The notes below the pieces were generated by a model. The model saw only the letters and a list, made by a program, of their open reading frames with translations. It was not told where the DNA came from and did no database searches. Positions 8,401-15,124 of a DNA stretch of 18,789 bases are shown in pieces. A program made the translations under genes and the position numbers. Numbering within the stretch: the first letter of the stretch is position 1; every line of letters begins with the position of its first letter. Source of the DNA: JALOAT01 sp041677345 (lineage in GTDB: Bacteria > Pseudomonadota > Gammaproteobacteria > Thiohalomonadales > Thiohalomonadaceae); contig JBAYQE010000048.1 of the NCBI GenBank assembly GCA_041677345.1, positions 1 through 18,789 of the forward strand, in the 5' to 3' direction.

Positions 8401-10365
8401 GACAAGCGTTCCTACGGTTCCATGGTGTGCGGTGACGGCGCCTGCCTGGGTTGCGGCGAGAAGACCGCGCTGCACCTGTTCACCGGCACCGTGACCGCCC
8501 TCATGCAGCCGCGCGTGAAGGCGCACCTCGCGAAGCTGGATCAGCTCATCAATGGCCTGGATCGCCACATCCGCCTGAAGCTCGCCGAGACCATGGATCT
8601 CTCCGACGCCGAGGCGGTGAACAAGGTGGTCGATGCCCATGAGGACGCCGACCTCACCCTGGCACGCCTCACCGCCAAGCTGGACGAGGGTCGCATCGCC
8701 CAGGCGCTCGACCCCGAATGGCTCAAGTGGGCGACCCAGTTGCTGGCGCGTTTGAAGGATCTCAAGTGGCGCTATACCGACGGTGTCACCGGCCGCGGCC
8801 GCGCCGAGATGGGTATCGTCAACTCCACGGGCTGCACCTCGGTGTGGGGTTCCACCTTCCCGTTCAGCCCGTATCCGTTCCCGTGGGCGTCGCACCTGTT
8901 CCAGGACTCTCCGTCCATGGCCATGGGCCTGTTCGAAGGCCACATGGCGAAGATGGCCGAGGGCTTCAAGGCGATCCGCATGGCCGAGCTGGAACTGGCC
9001 GGGGAATACAATGCCGAGAAGCACAATGACTTCTTCACCTACTTCAACTGGAAGCAGTTTAGCGATGAGGAATGGTTGCTGTGCCCGCCGGTGGTGGCCG
9101 TGGGCGGCGACGGTGCCATGTACGACATCGGTTTCCAGAACCTGTCCCGTGCCCTGATGTCCGGCATCCCGGTCAAGGTCATGGTGCTCGACACCCAGGC
9201 CTACTCGAATACCGGCGGCCAGAGCTGCACCTCCGGCTACATGGCCCAGGTTGCCGACATGGCACCGTATGGCAAGCACTGGAAGGGCAAGCTCGAGATC
9301 CGCAAGGAGATGTCGCTCATCGCCATGGCACACCGCACCAGCTACATCATGCAGGGCGGCGTGAGCAACGTGACGCACCTGCTCGAGAGCTTCATCGAAG
9401 GTCTGAACAGCCGTCGTCCGGCCCTGTTCAATGTGTACGCCGTGTGTCAGCCTGAGCACGGTGTGGGTGACGACAAGACCTATGACCAGACCAAGCTGGC
9501 CATGGAAGCGCGCGCCTATCCGCTGCTGCGCTTCAACCCGGACAAGGGCAATACCTGGCAAGAATGCATGGACCTGGAAGGCAATCCGTCCATGGATACC
9601 GACTGGCCCATGTACAGCCTCGAGTACATCAACGAGAAGGGCGAGAAGGCCAAGATGGACGTCCCGATGACCTTCGCCGATTTCGCGGTGACCGAGGCTC
9701 GTTTCCGCAAACACTTCAAGAAGGCGCCGGCGGATACCTGGAACGAGAACATGGTGCCCATGCACGAATTCCTCGAACTGGACGAGGATGACCGCGATGG
9801 CAAGTTCCCGTACATCTGGACGGTCGACCAAAAGCAGCGCCTGGGTCGCGTGCTGGTGAGCCAGGAACTGGTGAACTCCACTATCGAGCGTCGCGACTTC
9901 TGGCGCCTGCTGAAGTCCATCGCCGGTGTCGACAAACCAGCGGTGGATGCGAGTCAGGTAGCCGACCAGGTGCGCCTCGAAATGGCCCAGAAACTCACCG
10001 CCGGCCTGCTCGCCTTGGCAGGCGGCCAGGGGGTCGAGAACTTCGCAGCCACGCTCTCCACGGTGCCCGCCGACGCTGCCACGGCGGCAGGTGGCGGGGC
10101 TGCTGCCGCAGGGGATTACGAGCCCGCCTGGGTGGACACCCCTGAGTGTACGGCCTGCGACGAATGCATCAAGATCGCCCCTGGCGTGTTCGCGTACAAC
10201 GACCAGAAAAAGGCCGTGGTGGTGAACCCGAAGGGCGGTACCTTCAAGGATGTGGTCCGCGCGGCGGAGAAGTGCACGGCGGGGTGCATCCATCCCGGTA
10301 CGCCCTTCAATGCCTCGGAACCCGACTTGGAGAAGTTGAAGAAGCGAGCTGAGAAGTTTCACTAG
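5440..10365 (+). CDS. nifJ: Pyruvate:ferredoxin oxidoreductase, oversized NifJ-type with fused ferredoxin
   Basis: This enzyme reversibly converts pyruvate + CoA to acetyl-CoA + CO2 + reduced ferredoxin, using thiamine diphosphate and Fe-S clusters. The single chain has the NifJ domain order: pyruvate-binding domain with YPITPST (37-43) and R123; gamma-type domain from about 480 (HSVGGWGAVTTGKN); ferredoxin motifs at C786-C796 and C924-C934; and a TPP domain with GDGAMYDIGF (D1224) and NTGGQ (1257-1261). The catalytic-site cluster probably uses C1002, C1005, C1132 and C1336. At 1641 residues it far exceeds the usual 1170-1200. Extra residues lie between the two ferredoxin motifs (about 80) and between C1005 and C1132 (about 100). 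After an Ala/Gly linker (about 1541-1562), a monocluster ferredoxin domain follows (C1570, C1573, C1576, C1612). Substrate could be another 2-oxoacid. Confidence 0.88.
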   Translation: MKKEAKTVKYPGKRRAMDGNTAVIMCERESSDAAGAYPITPSTNMGEYWAEEVSKGHINVSERPLIFIEPESEHAAAAVTAGLSMTGLRATNFSSSQGVAFMHESLYSAVGKRLTYVLNIGCRAITKASLNVHAGHDDYHCVDDTGFFQMMAKSAQEAADLNIISHKVAELALTPGIIAQDGFLTTHLIESMQVPERALIAEFLGKPDDLIDTPTPAQRLIYGPKRRRIPAVWDVDNPMVTGAVQNQDAYMQAVAAQRPYFFEHIKSITDQAMDEFYQLTGRCYGRIGTYKTEDADYVILGQGSVVGTAEAVADYLRETRKLKVGVVNLTMFRPFPGDLLGKVLKGKKGVAVLERTDQPLAEDLPVARETRATVSKCVENGVAGGSELPYPDYAAFGAKDIPVIYSGSFGLGSRDLQPEGIIAAVENMLPDGKRRKFFYLGVDFVREKPESPKQEIYQQDLLEAYPKIRDMALRGSENPNLMPKGAITVRMHSVGGWGAVTTGKNLAMTLFDLLDYDIKANPKYGSEKKGQPTTYYLSAAPEPIRINAEYKFVDVVLSPDPNVFGHSNALAGLKKGGVFIIQSHLETPEEVWRSFPLTAQQFIVNNEIRVFYVDAFKIAREEASNPELQFRMQGIAFQGAFFKASGVMEQASLDEHKLFKAIKDQLESKFGSKGARVVEDNLRVVRRGFDQLAEITEKTVGQFTPGMMRKESHLPVMLKRTPESSMSLSDVHRFWEQTGNFYISGQGNDNLVDPFIGLSIMPAATGVFRDMTQVRFEHPTWNPANCTACGDCYTVCPDSSIPGLVNSMTEVFETAIRRIETAGNPTRHLRRASRTLEKKLRALLDAAGEKADVHALLAQAIVETIVDTDVDGEALERLNTEFEWFKNELGDFKFAVTKPYYLNKEKQAKGSGGLFSITVNPYTCKGCMECVTVCNDDALAIETQTSESVDRLRREWGLWLDLPTTSPDYIRIEDLDERIGALETLLLDKRSYGSMVCGDGACLGCGEKTALHLFTGTVTALMQPRVKAHLAKLDQLINGLDRHIRLKLAETMDLSDAEAVNKVVDAHEDADLTLARLTAKLDEGRIAQALDPEWLKWATQLLARLKDLKWRYTDGVTGRGRAEMGIVNSTGCTSVWGSTFPFSPYPFPWASHLFQDSPSMAMGLFEGHMAKMAEGFKAIRMAELELAGEYNAEKHNDFFTYFNWKQFSDEEWLLCPPVVAVGGDGAMYDIGFQNLSRALMSGIPVKVMVLDTQAYSNTGGQSCTSGYMAQVADMAPYGKHWKGKLEIRKEMSLIAMAHRTSYIMQGGVSNVTHLLESFIEGLNSRRPALFNVYAVCQPEHGVGDDKTYDQTKLAMEARAYPLLRFNPDKGNTWQECMDLEGNPSMDTDWPMYSLEYINEKGEKAKMDVPMTFADFAVTEARFRKHFKKAPADTWNENMVPMHEFLELDEDDRDGKFPYIWTVDQKQRLGRVLVSQELVNSTIERRDFWRLLKSIAGVDKPAVDASQVADQVRLEMAQKLTAGLLALAGGQGVENFAATLSTVPADAATAAGGGAAAAGDYEPAWVDTPECTACDECIKIAPGVFAYNDQKKAVVVNPKGGTFKDVVRAAEKCTAGCIHPGTPFNASEPDLEKLKKRAEKFH

Positions 10366-10377
10366 GAACCAATACCC

Positions 10378-10445
10378 GTGGGAGCGGGCTGCGATCGCGA
10401 TGCAAATGCGTGACCACAACAACACGCGGCAAGGCCCGCTCCCAC
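10378..10445. repeat. REP-like palindrome, GTGGGAGCGGGC type
   Basis: GTGGGAGCGGGC (10378-10389) and its exact reverse complement (10434-10445) bracket 44 bases that hold a GCGATCGC palindrome and a GCGTG/CACGC hairpin. The arm sequence matches the style of REP elements common in Pseudomonas and relatives, which RAYT transposases mobilise. No RAYT gene is in the window. Confidence 0.65.
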
Positions 10446-10508
10446 AAGAGTTTGTCGATGGTTTGGGTATGGAGCGCCCCGATGGAATGGGGTCGTTTCC
10501 ATATGTTT

Positions 10509-10571
10509 CGTAGGAGCGGGTGCAAGTGTGCGCGGTTTCATGGCATGTGGCGCGTACACTCCGCTCCTACG
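10509..10571. repeat. REP-like palindrome, GTAGGAGCGG type
   Basis: CGTAGGAGCGG (10509-10519) and its exact reverse complement (10561-10571) flank a second near-perfect inverted pair, GTGTGCGCG/CGCGTACAC. This is a second unit of the family, placed right before rnfC. Confidence 0.65.
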
Positions 10572-10580
10572 TTCTTTTTT
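10509..10580 (+). terminator. REP hairpin followed by T-run, possible attenuating terminator
   Basis: The 10509-10571 stem is followed at once by TTCTTTTTT (10572-10580), giving the form of an intrinsic terminator 18 bases before rnfC. The loop is long, so efficiency is doubtful. If active it would lower rnfC-A expression relative to nifJ. Confidence 0.35.
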
Positions 10581-10598
10581 CCTGAGTGACTGAAATTC

Positions 10599-11939
10599 AT
10601 GGGCTTGCTTAACCTGTTCAGGCGAAAGACCTTCGCGCACGGCGTCCATCCGCCGGAGCACAAGGACGAGACCGCGCATCTGCCGATCCGGCGGATGCCG
10701 TTCGCGCCGCGCATGATCGTTCCGCTGTCGCAGCACTTCGGTGCGCCGGCGGTTCCGCTCGTGCATGTCGGGCAGGAGGTAGTGCGCGGCGAACCCATCG
10801 CCCGGGCGGATGGTTTCATGTCTGTCCCCATGCACGCCCCCGCCACGGGCGTGATCGAATCCATCCAACTCATGCCCACCGCGCGCGGACCCAAGACCGA
10901 GGCCATCGTGCTGAAGGTCCATCCAGGGGCGGAGCAGCGTGTGCTGTACGGCGCACCTCGTGACGTCGACGCCATGACTCCCGACGAAATCGTCACGGCG
11001 GTACAGGACACCGGCATGGTGGGCCTCGGTGGTGCCGCATTTCCCACCCACGTGAAGCTCAAACCACCCAAGGATTACCCCATCGATACGCTGGTCGTGA
11101 ACGGCTGCGAATGCGAGCCGTACCTGACCACCGATCATCGTGTGATGCTTGAGTACACCGATGAGTTGCTGGCCGGTATCCGCATCGCCATGCGCGTGAG
11201 TGGTGCAAAACGCGCGGTCATCGGTGTGGAAGACAACAAGCTGGATGCCGTCGAGGCGATCCAGCGCAAACTGCCCGAAGACGGCAGCATCACCGTGCAG
11301 GCCGTCACGACCAAATACCCGCAGGGTTCGGAAAAGCTGCTCGTGAAGGTGCTGCTCGGACGTGAGGTACCGTCCGGCGGCTTCCCCTACCAGATCGGTG
11401 TGGTCGTCAACAACGTGGGCACCCTCGCCCAGCTCGGCATGCTGCTTCCGCAGAGCCAAGGCCTCATCGAACGCGTGGTGACACTGGCCGGACCGGGCGT
11501 CAAGAAGCCTGGCAACTACATCATTCCGCTCGGCACACCGCTGCGCTTCGCCCTCGATTACGTGGGCTATGAAGGAGATGCGACCCACATCATCCTCGGC
11601 GGCCCCATGATGGGTAACACTGTCGCGTCGCTGGACGTGCCGGTAACCAAGGGCGTTACGGGCATCGTGGTAATGCCCGAACAGGAGCGCGCCCCCGAAA
11701 CCCCGACCATCTACCCGTGCATCCGCTGCGGCCGTTGTCTCGATGCCTGCCCGGTGAAGCTCAATCCGTCGCAGATGGGCCGCCTGGCGGCGAAGCGCTT
11801 GTATGCGGAAATGCAGGAGAAATACCATCTGAACGACTGCTTCGAGTGCGGCTGTTGCAGCTACGTGTGCCCGTCGAACATCCCGCTGGTGCAGTACTTC
11901 CGTATTGCCAAGGCCATCAACCGGGAGCGTGCCGCATGA
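10599..11939 (+). CDS. rnfC: Rnf complex NADH-binding subunit RnfC (short form)
   Basis: RnfC is the peripheral subunit where NADH is oxidised or NAD+ reduced; it carries FMN, NAD and two [4Fe-4S] sites. The N-terminus has the family mark FAHGVHPPEHK, then the flavin/NAD-type motif GMVGLGGAAFPTHVKL and the stretch VNGCECEPYLTTDHR. The C-terminus has C374-x2-C-x2-C-x3-CP and C414-x2-C-x2-C-x3-CP. At 446 residues it lacks the long Ala-rich tail of enteric RsxC and matches the short acetogen-type form. The stop overlaps the rnfD start by four bases (ATGA), indicating translational coupling. The Shine-Dalgarno sequence is weak, and an REP hairpin with a T-run lies just upstream. Confidence 0.92.
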   Translation: MGLLNLFRRKTFAHGVHPPEHKDETAHLPIRRMPFAPRMIVPLSQHFGAPAVPLVHVGQEVVRGEPIARADGFMSVPMHAPATGVIESIQLMPTARGPKTEAIVLKVHPGAEQRVLYGAPRDVDAMTPDEIVTAVQDTGMVGLGGAAFPTHVKLKPPKDYPIDTLVVNGCECEPYLTTDHRVMLEYTDELLAGIRIAMRVSGAKRAVIGVEDNKLDAVEAIQRKLPEDGSITVQAVTTKYPQGSEKLLVKVLLGREVPSGGFPYQIGVVVNNVGTLAQLGMLLPQSQGLIERVVTLAGPGVKKPGNYIIPLGTPLRFALDYVGYEGDATHIILGGPMMGNTVASLDVPVTKGVTGIVVMPEQERAPETPTIYPCIRCGRCLDACPVKLNPSQMGRLAAKRLYAEMQEKYHLNDCFECGCCSYVCPSNIPLVQYFRIAKAINRERAA

Positions 11940-12982
11940 CGCCCAGGATTGAACTGCGAACCTCACCCCACGTGAAGTCACCCACCACGGTGGCGCAGAT
12001 CATGCGCAACGTGGTGTATGCCCTGCTGCCCATCTGTGCCTGGTCCGTGTGGCAATTCGGTATCAGCGCGCTAGCGCTCATCCTTACCGTCACCGCTGCC
12101 TGCCTCGCCACCGAACGCCTGTTCAACTGGATGGGCGATCGTGCCAGCTCGCTTTCTGACTGGAGCGCCACCATCACCGGTCTGCTGCTCGCGCTCACCC
12201 TGCCCCCCGGTTTCCCTCTCTGGATGGGCGCCGTGGGTGGCTTCGTCGCCATCGCCCTGGGCAAGATGCTGTTCGGCGGCCTCGTTTACAACGTGTTCAA
12301 TCCGGCATTGGTGGGGCGCGCCTTCGTACAGGCGGCCTTTCCCGTGGCCATCACCACGTTCACGCCCGCGTTTGCGCCCAACCGCTTCGTGGAGTTCATC
12401 CCCACCACCCTGACGCCGCCGTTGCAGATCCCCCCTTCCCTCACGGAGTGGATTGCCACGCTCGGCATCGACGGCTTCACGGGCGCGACGCCCATGGGGC
12501 AATGGAAGTTCGAAGGTGTCGTCGCGGACACCACCAGCCTGTTCACGGGCATGGCCACCGGTTCGGTCGGTGAGACATCGGCCCTGCTGATCCTTTTGTG
12601 CGGCCTTTACCTGGCCCTGCGGCGGATGATGGACTGGCGCATTCCTGCGGCGATGCTTCTGGGTGCGTTCATCACGGCCGGTGCTTTCTTCCTGCTGGAC
12701 GGGGATAAATACCCGGCGCCCCTGTTCGTACTGTTCTCCGGTGGCCTCATGCTGGGCGCCGTATTCATGGCCAGCGATATGGTGGCTTCACCGGTAACAC
12801 CCGCGGGCGTATGGATTTACGGATTGTTCATGGGCGTGCTCACCGTGATCATCCGTTACTTCGGCGGCCTCAACGAAGGCGTCATGTACGCAATCCTGCT
12901 CGGTAACGCCCTTTCGCCGCTCATCGAATCCGTAACGCAGCCCCGTATCTACGGTGCACGCAAGCGGGAGGCCGGCCAATGA
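11936..12982 (+). CDS. rnfD: Rnf complex membrane subunit RnfD
   Basis: RnfD is an integral membrane subunit of the ion-pumping core, homologous to NqrB. The 348-residue product begins MTPRIELRTSPHVKSPTT, the expected N-terminus, with ATG at 11936 overlapping the rnfC stop as ATGA and GGGAG about 10 bases upstream. The frame stays open further upstream inside rnfC, but that part has no RnfD similarity. Several hydrophobic helices are evident, along with the conserved segment GGLVYNVFNPALVGRAF. The motif TGAT (182-185) gives T185 as the likely covalent FMN site. Attachment would need an ApbE-type flavin transferase, which is not in the window. Confidence 0.92.
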   Translation: MTPRIELRTSPHVKSPTTVAQIMRNVVYALLPICAWSVWQFGISALALILTVTAACLATERLFNWMGDRASSLSDWSATITGLLLALTLPPGFPLWMGAVGGFVAIALGKMLFGGLVYNVFNPALVGRAFVQAAFPVAITTFTPAFAPNRFVEFIPTTLTPPLQIPPSLTEWIATLGIDGFTGATPMGQWKFEGVVADTTSLFTGMATGSVGETSALLILLCGLYLALRRMMDWRIPAAMLLGAFITAGAFFLLDGDKYPAPLFVLFSGGLMLGAVFMASDMVASPVTPAGVWIYGLFMGVLTVIIRYFGGLNEGVMYAILLGNALSPLIESVTQPRIYGARKREAGQ

Positions 12983-13659
12983 ACGAGCAGCCCATGGTAT
13001 TCGCTGAACCAAAGGCGCCATCCAGCTTCTTGCTGGTCCGTGTACTGGGATTGGTCGCCTTGATCTCGGGGCTGCTCATCGTCTTGATCTATCAATGGAC
13101 CTTGCCGAGTATTACAGAGCAGCGCCGCCTGGCCCTTGAGAAGGCGGTGTTCCAAGTCATTCCGGGTGCATCGCAGTTGACCAGTTACGTGGTCAACGCA
13201 GAGGGTGTCCATGCCAAGGACAGTGGCACCAGCGGGCCTGCGCTCTACGCCGGCTACGATGCCGAGGGCAAGCTCATCGGTATCGCGGCAGAGGCGGCCG
13301 CACAGGGCTATGCCGATGCCATCCGCCTGCTCTATGGCTACTCGCCCGAATGCCAGTGCATCACAGGCTTCAGCGTCGTCTACAGCCGCGAGACGCCGGG
13401 CTTCGGTGACAAGCTCGTAAGTGATCCTGCATTCCTGGCCAATTTCGATGCCCTCGATGCGAGCCTGAATGCCGACGGCTCGGCGCTCGCCAACGCCATC
13501 GTCACGGTCAAGCACGGCACCAAGACCAAACCCTGGCAAATCGACGCCATCTCGGGCGCCACGGTCTCGTCCAAGGCCGTAGGCAAGGCCATCAACGAAA
13601 GCGCACAGGTCGTCGTTCCGGCCGTGCGTCGACATCTGAATACGGAGGGTCGACTCTGA
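12979..13659 (+). CDS. rnfG: Rnf complex flavin subunit RnfG
   Basis: RnfG carries covalent FMN on the outer face of the membrane and is homologous to NqrC. The 226-residue product has a short cytoplasmic start, one membrane helix (about 17-38), and a soluble FMN-binding domain with ETPGFGDKL and ISGATVSSKAV, making T195 the likely phosphoester-linked flavin site. The ATG at 12979 overlaps the rnfD stop by four bases and has GGGAGG 7 bases upstream. A second Cys-containing stretch, PECQC, lies mid-domain, for which I know no role. Confidence 0.9.
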   Translation: MNEQPMVFAEPKAPSSFLLVRVLGLVALISGLLIVLIYQWTLPSITEQRRLALEKAVFQVIPGASQLTSYVVNAEGVHAKDSGTSGPALYAGYDAEGKLIGIAAEAAAQGYADAIRLLYGYSPECQCITGFSVVYSRETPGFGDKLVSDPAFLANFDALDASLNADGSALANAIVTVKHGTKTKPWQIDAISGATVSSKAVGKAINESAQVVVPAVRRHLNTEGRL

Positions 13660-14309
13660 TGCGCCCCGACTTGACCCAACCGATCACCATGGACACCTTC
13701 CTGCGCGGCATCTGGCGCGAAAATCCGGTGTTCGTGGCCCTGCTCGGCATGTGTCCCGTGCTCGCAGTCACCAACACAGCGACCAACTCGCTGGCCATGG
13801 GCGTGTCCACACTGTTCGTGCTCATCGGCTCGAATGTGCTCATATCCATGCTGCGACACTTCATCCCGAAGCAGGTGCGCATTGCCACTTATATCGTGAT
13901 CATTGCCACCTTCGTGACCATGGTGGATTACATCCTGCAGGCATTCAGCCCCGCGGTGTACGCAGCACTGGGTGCATTCATCCAGCTCATCGTGGTGAAC
14001 TGCATCATTCTTGGCCGTGCCGAGTCGTACGCATCGAAGAACGCCGTGTTGTCTACCGCCGTCAATGCTGCCGGCATGGGCCTCGGCTTTACGCTCGCCC
14101 TGCTCATGCTCGGTAGTGTGCGTGAGCTGTTCGGCATGGGCAGTCTGTTCGGTGTACCTGTCTTCGGCGAGAGCTTCCAACCCTGGCTGGTGATGATCCT
14201 GCCTCCCGGCGGATTCTTCGTGCTGGGTAGCTGGCTGTTGCTTTTCGCCTGGTGGCGCGAACGCAAGGCCCGCAAGGCTCTGGTAGAGGAGGCAGCGCAT
14301 GCAAGGTGA
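13659..14309 (+). CDS. rnfE: Rnf complex membrane subunit RnfE
   Basis: RnfE is a hydrophobic core subunit (NqrD-like) with about six membrane helices in 216 residues. Two conserved intramembrane cysteines are present: C32 in LLGMCPVLAVTNT and C115 in IVVNCIILGRAE. Together with two in RnfA they are expected to hold the Fe-S site between these subunits, as in NqrD/NqrE. The start ATG overlaps the rnfG stop by one base (TGATG) and has GGAGGG 9 bases upstream. The C-terminus is basic and cytoplasmic (WWRERKARKALVEE) and overlaps rnfA by 11 bases. Confidence 0.92.
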   Translation: MRPDLTQPITMDTFLRGIWRENPVFVALLGMCPVLAVTNTATNSLAMGVSTLFVLIGSNVLISMLRHFIPKQVRIATYIVIIATFVTMVDYILQAFSPAVYAALGAFIQLIVVNCIILGRAESYASKNAVLSTAVNAAGMGLGFTLALLMLGSVRELFGMGSLFGVPVFGESFQPWLVMILPPGGFFVLGSWLLLFAWWRERKARKALVEEAAHAR

Positions 14310-14880
14310 ATCCTTGACCTTCGTGTTCCTGAACGCGGCGATCATCAACAACTTCGTGCTCGCCATGTTCCTGGGCATCTGCCCCTTCCTGGGTGTGTCC
14401 GGCAAGTTGAAGACCGCCAGTTCCATGGGTGCGGCCACTACGCTGGTGATGCTCATCAGTTCCGTGAGTGCTTACGGCCTCAACGTGCTGCTCACCAGCT
14501 TCGAGATCGAATTTCTGCGGCTCATCAGCTATATCGCAGTGATCGCCTCGGCTGTACAGCTGGTGGAGATGAGCATGAAGAAGTTCAGTCCAGGACTGTT
14601 TCGCGCCCTGGGCATCTATCTTCCGCTTATCACGACGAACTGCGCGGTGCTGGGTGTCGCCCTGTTCCAAACAGCCAAGGAATACGATTTTCTCCAGGCG
14701 ACGAGCTACAGCCTGGGTGCTGGTGCCGGCTTCACACTCGCCCTGTTGCTGATGGCGGGCCTGCGCGAAAAACTTGAACTGTCCACAGTACCGCGTATCG
14801 CGCAGGGTGCGGGCCTGAGCCTCATGCTCGCCGGTCTGCTCTCCCTTTCGTTCATGGGTTTCGCAGGTCTGGGAGGCTAA
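14299..14880 (+). CDS. rnfA: Rnf complex membrane subunit RnfA
   Basis: RnfA (NqrE-like) pairs with RnfE in an inverted-topology membrane dimer. The 193-residue length is exactly that usual for the family. About six helices are evident, with the paired cysteines C28 (MFLGICPFLGVSG) and C115 (ITTNCAVLGVAL) that complete the shared iron site with RnfE C32 and C115. The ATG is set by GAGGAGG 6 bases upstream and lies inside the end of rnfE. The next gene, the Cys-rich peptide, starts 2 bases after its stop. Confidence 0.94.
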   Translation: MQGESLTFVFLNAAIINNFVLAMFLGICPFLGVSGKLKTASSMGAATTLVMLISSVSAYGLNVLLTSFEIEFLRLISYIAVIASAVQLVEMSMKKFSPGLFRALGIYLPLITTNCAVLGVALFQTAKEYDFLQATSYSLGAGAGFTLALLLMAGLREKLELSTVPRIAQGAGLSLMLAGLLSLSFMGFAGLGG

Positions 14881-14882
14881 GC

Positions 14883-15062
14883 ATGCAATACATCCTTGCC
14901 ATAGGACTGCTGTTCCTGCTCATGCTTGGATGGGTCGTGATGCAACACGTTGCGCATTTGTTTGCGCGGCGCCATCCGGAGTTCGGACCGGTACGCGAAG
15001 GGCTCGGCTGCGGCTCCTCGTGCAGCTGTGTAAAAGGCAGTTGCAGTACCCGGGGTGGATGA
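14883..15062 (+). CDS. 59-residue membrane-anchored Cys-rich peptide, possible Rnf maturation factor
   Basis: This is a small gene with a strong Shine-Dalgarno sequence (GGGAGG, 6 bases before the ATG), starting 2 bases after rnfA. Residues 3-20 are a hydrophobic helix. The rest is basic and ends with four cysteines (43, 47, 49, 54) in GCGSSCSCVKGSCS, a C-x3-C-x-C-x4-C pattern suited to binding metal. The size, single helix and Cys cluster recall NqrM (DUF539), needed to mature the iron centre of Na+-NQR at NqrD/NqrE, the counterparts of RnfE/RnfA. I infer a similar role for Rnf; no direct family match can be claimed. The signal and position make a real gene likely. Confidence 0.7.
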   Translation: MQYILAIGLLFLLMLGWVVMQHVAHLFARRHPEFGPVREGLGCGSSCSCVKGSCSTRGG

Positions 15063-15124
15063 ATTCCCGCCATACTTCTAATGTTTATTCTCAGCTTTGA
15101 ACCTAACGAGGAAGGGGTGTAATC

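Larger units (their letters stand above)
10366..10598 (+). other. Intercistronic region nifJ-rnfC, filled by two REP-like palindromes
   Basis: This 233-base gap is the largest inside the PFOR/Rnf block, where the other rnf junctions overlap. It consists mainly of the two palindromes at 10378-10445 and 10509-10571. The rnfC ribosome-binding site is weak. No small gene is seen. Confidence 0.6.

Noticed and set aside
5440..10365. A nitrogen-fixation role implied by the nifJ name
   Set aside because: No nif gene is in the window and the neighbours are Rnf and PEP synthase. The symbol only reflects the protein family.
5563..10425. A very long open frame on the minus strand, antisense to nearly all of nifJ
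   Set aside because: It mirrors the strongly GC-biased codons of nifJ, its protein has no recognisable domain (rich in His, Gly, Val, Leu as antisense frames are), and the plus-strand product has clear motifs throughout.
11717..11935. An upstream extension of the RnfD reading frame
   Set aside because: The frame is open through rnfC, but the extension is not RnfD-like. ATG at 11936 has a ribosome-binding site and the usual four-base overlap.
10362..11981. A 539-residue minus-strand frame over rnfC
   Set aside because: It is antisense to an unambiguous RnfC with intact Fe-S motifs, and its own translation has no domain features.
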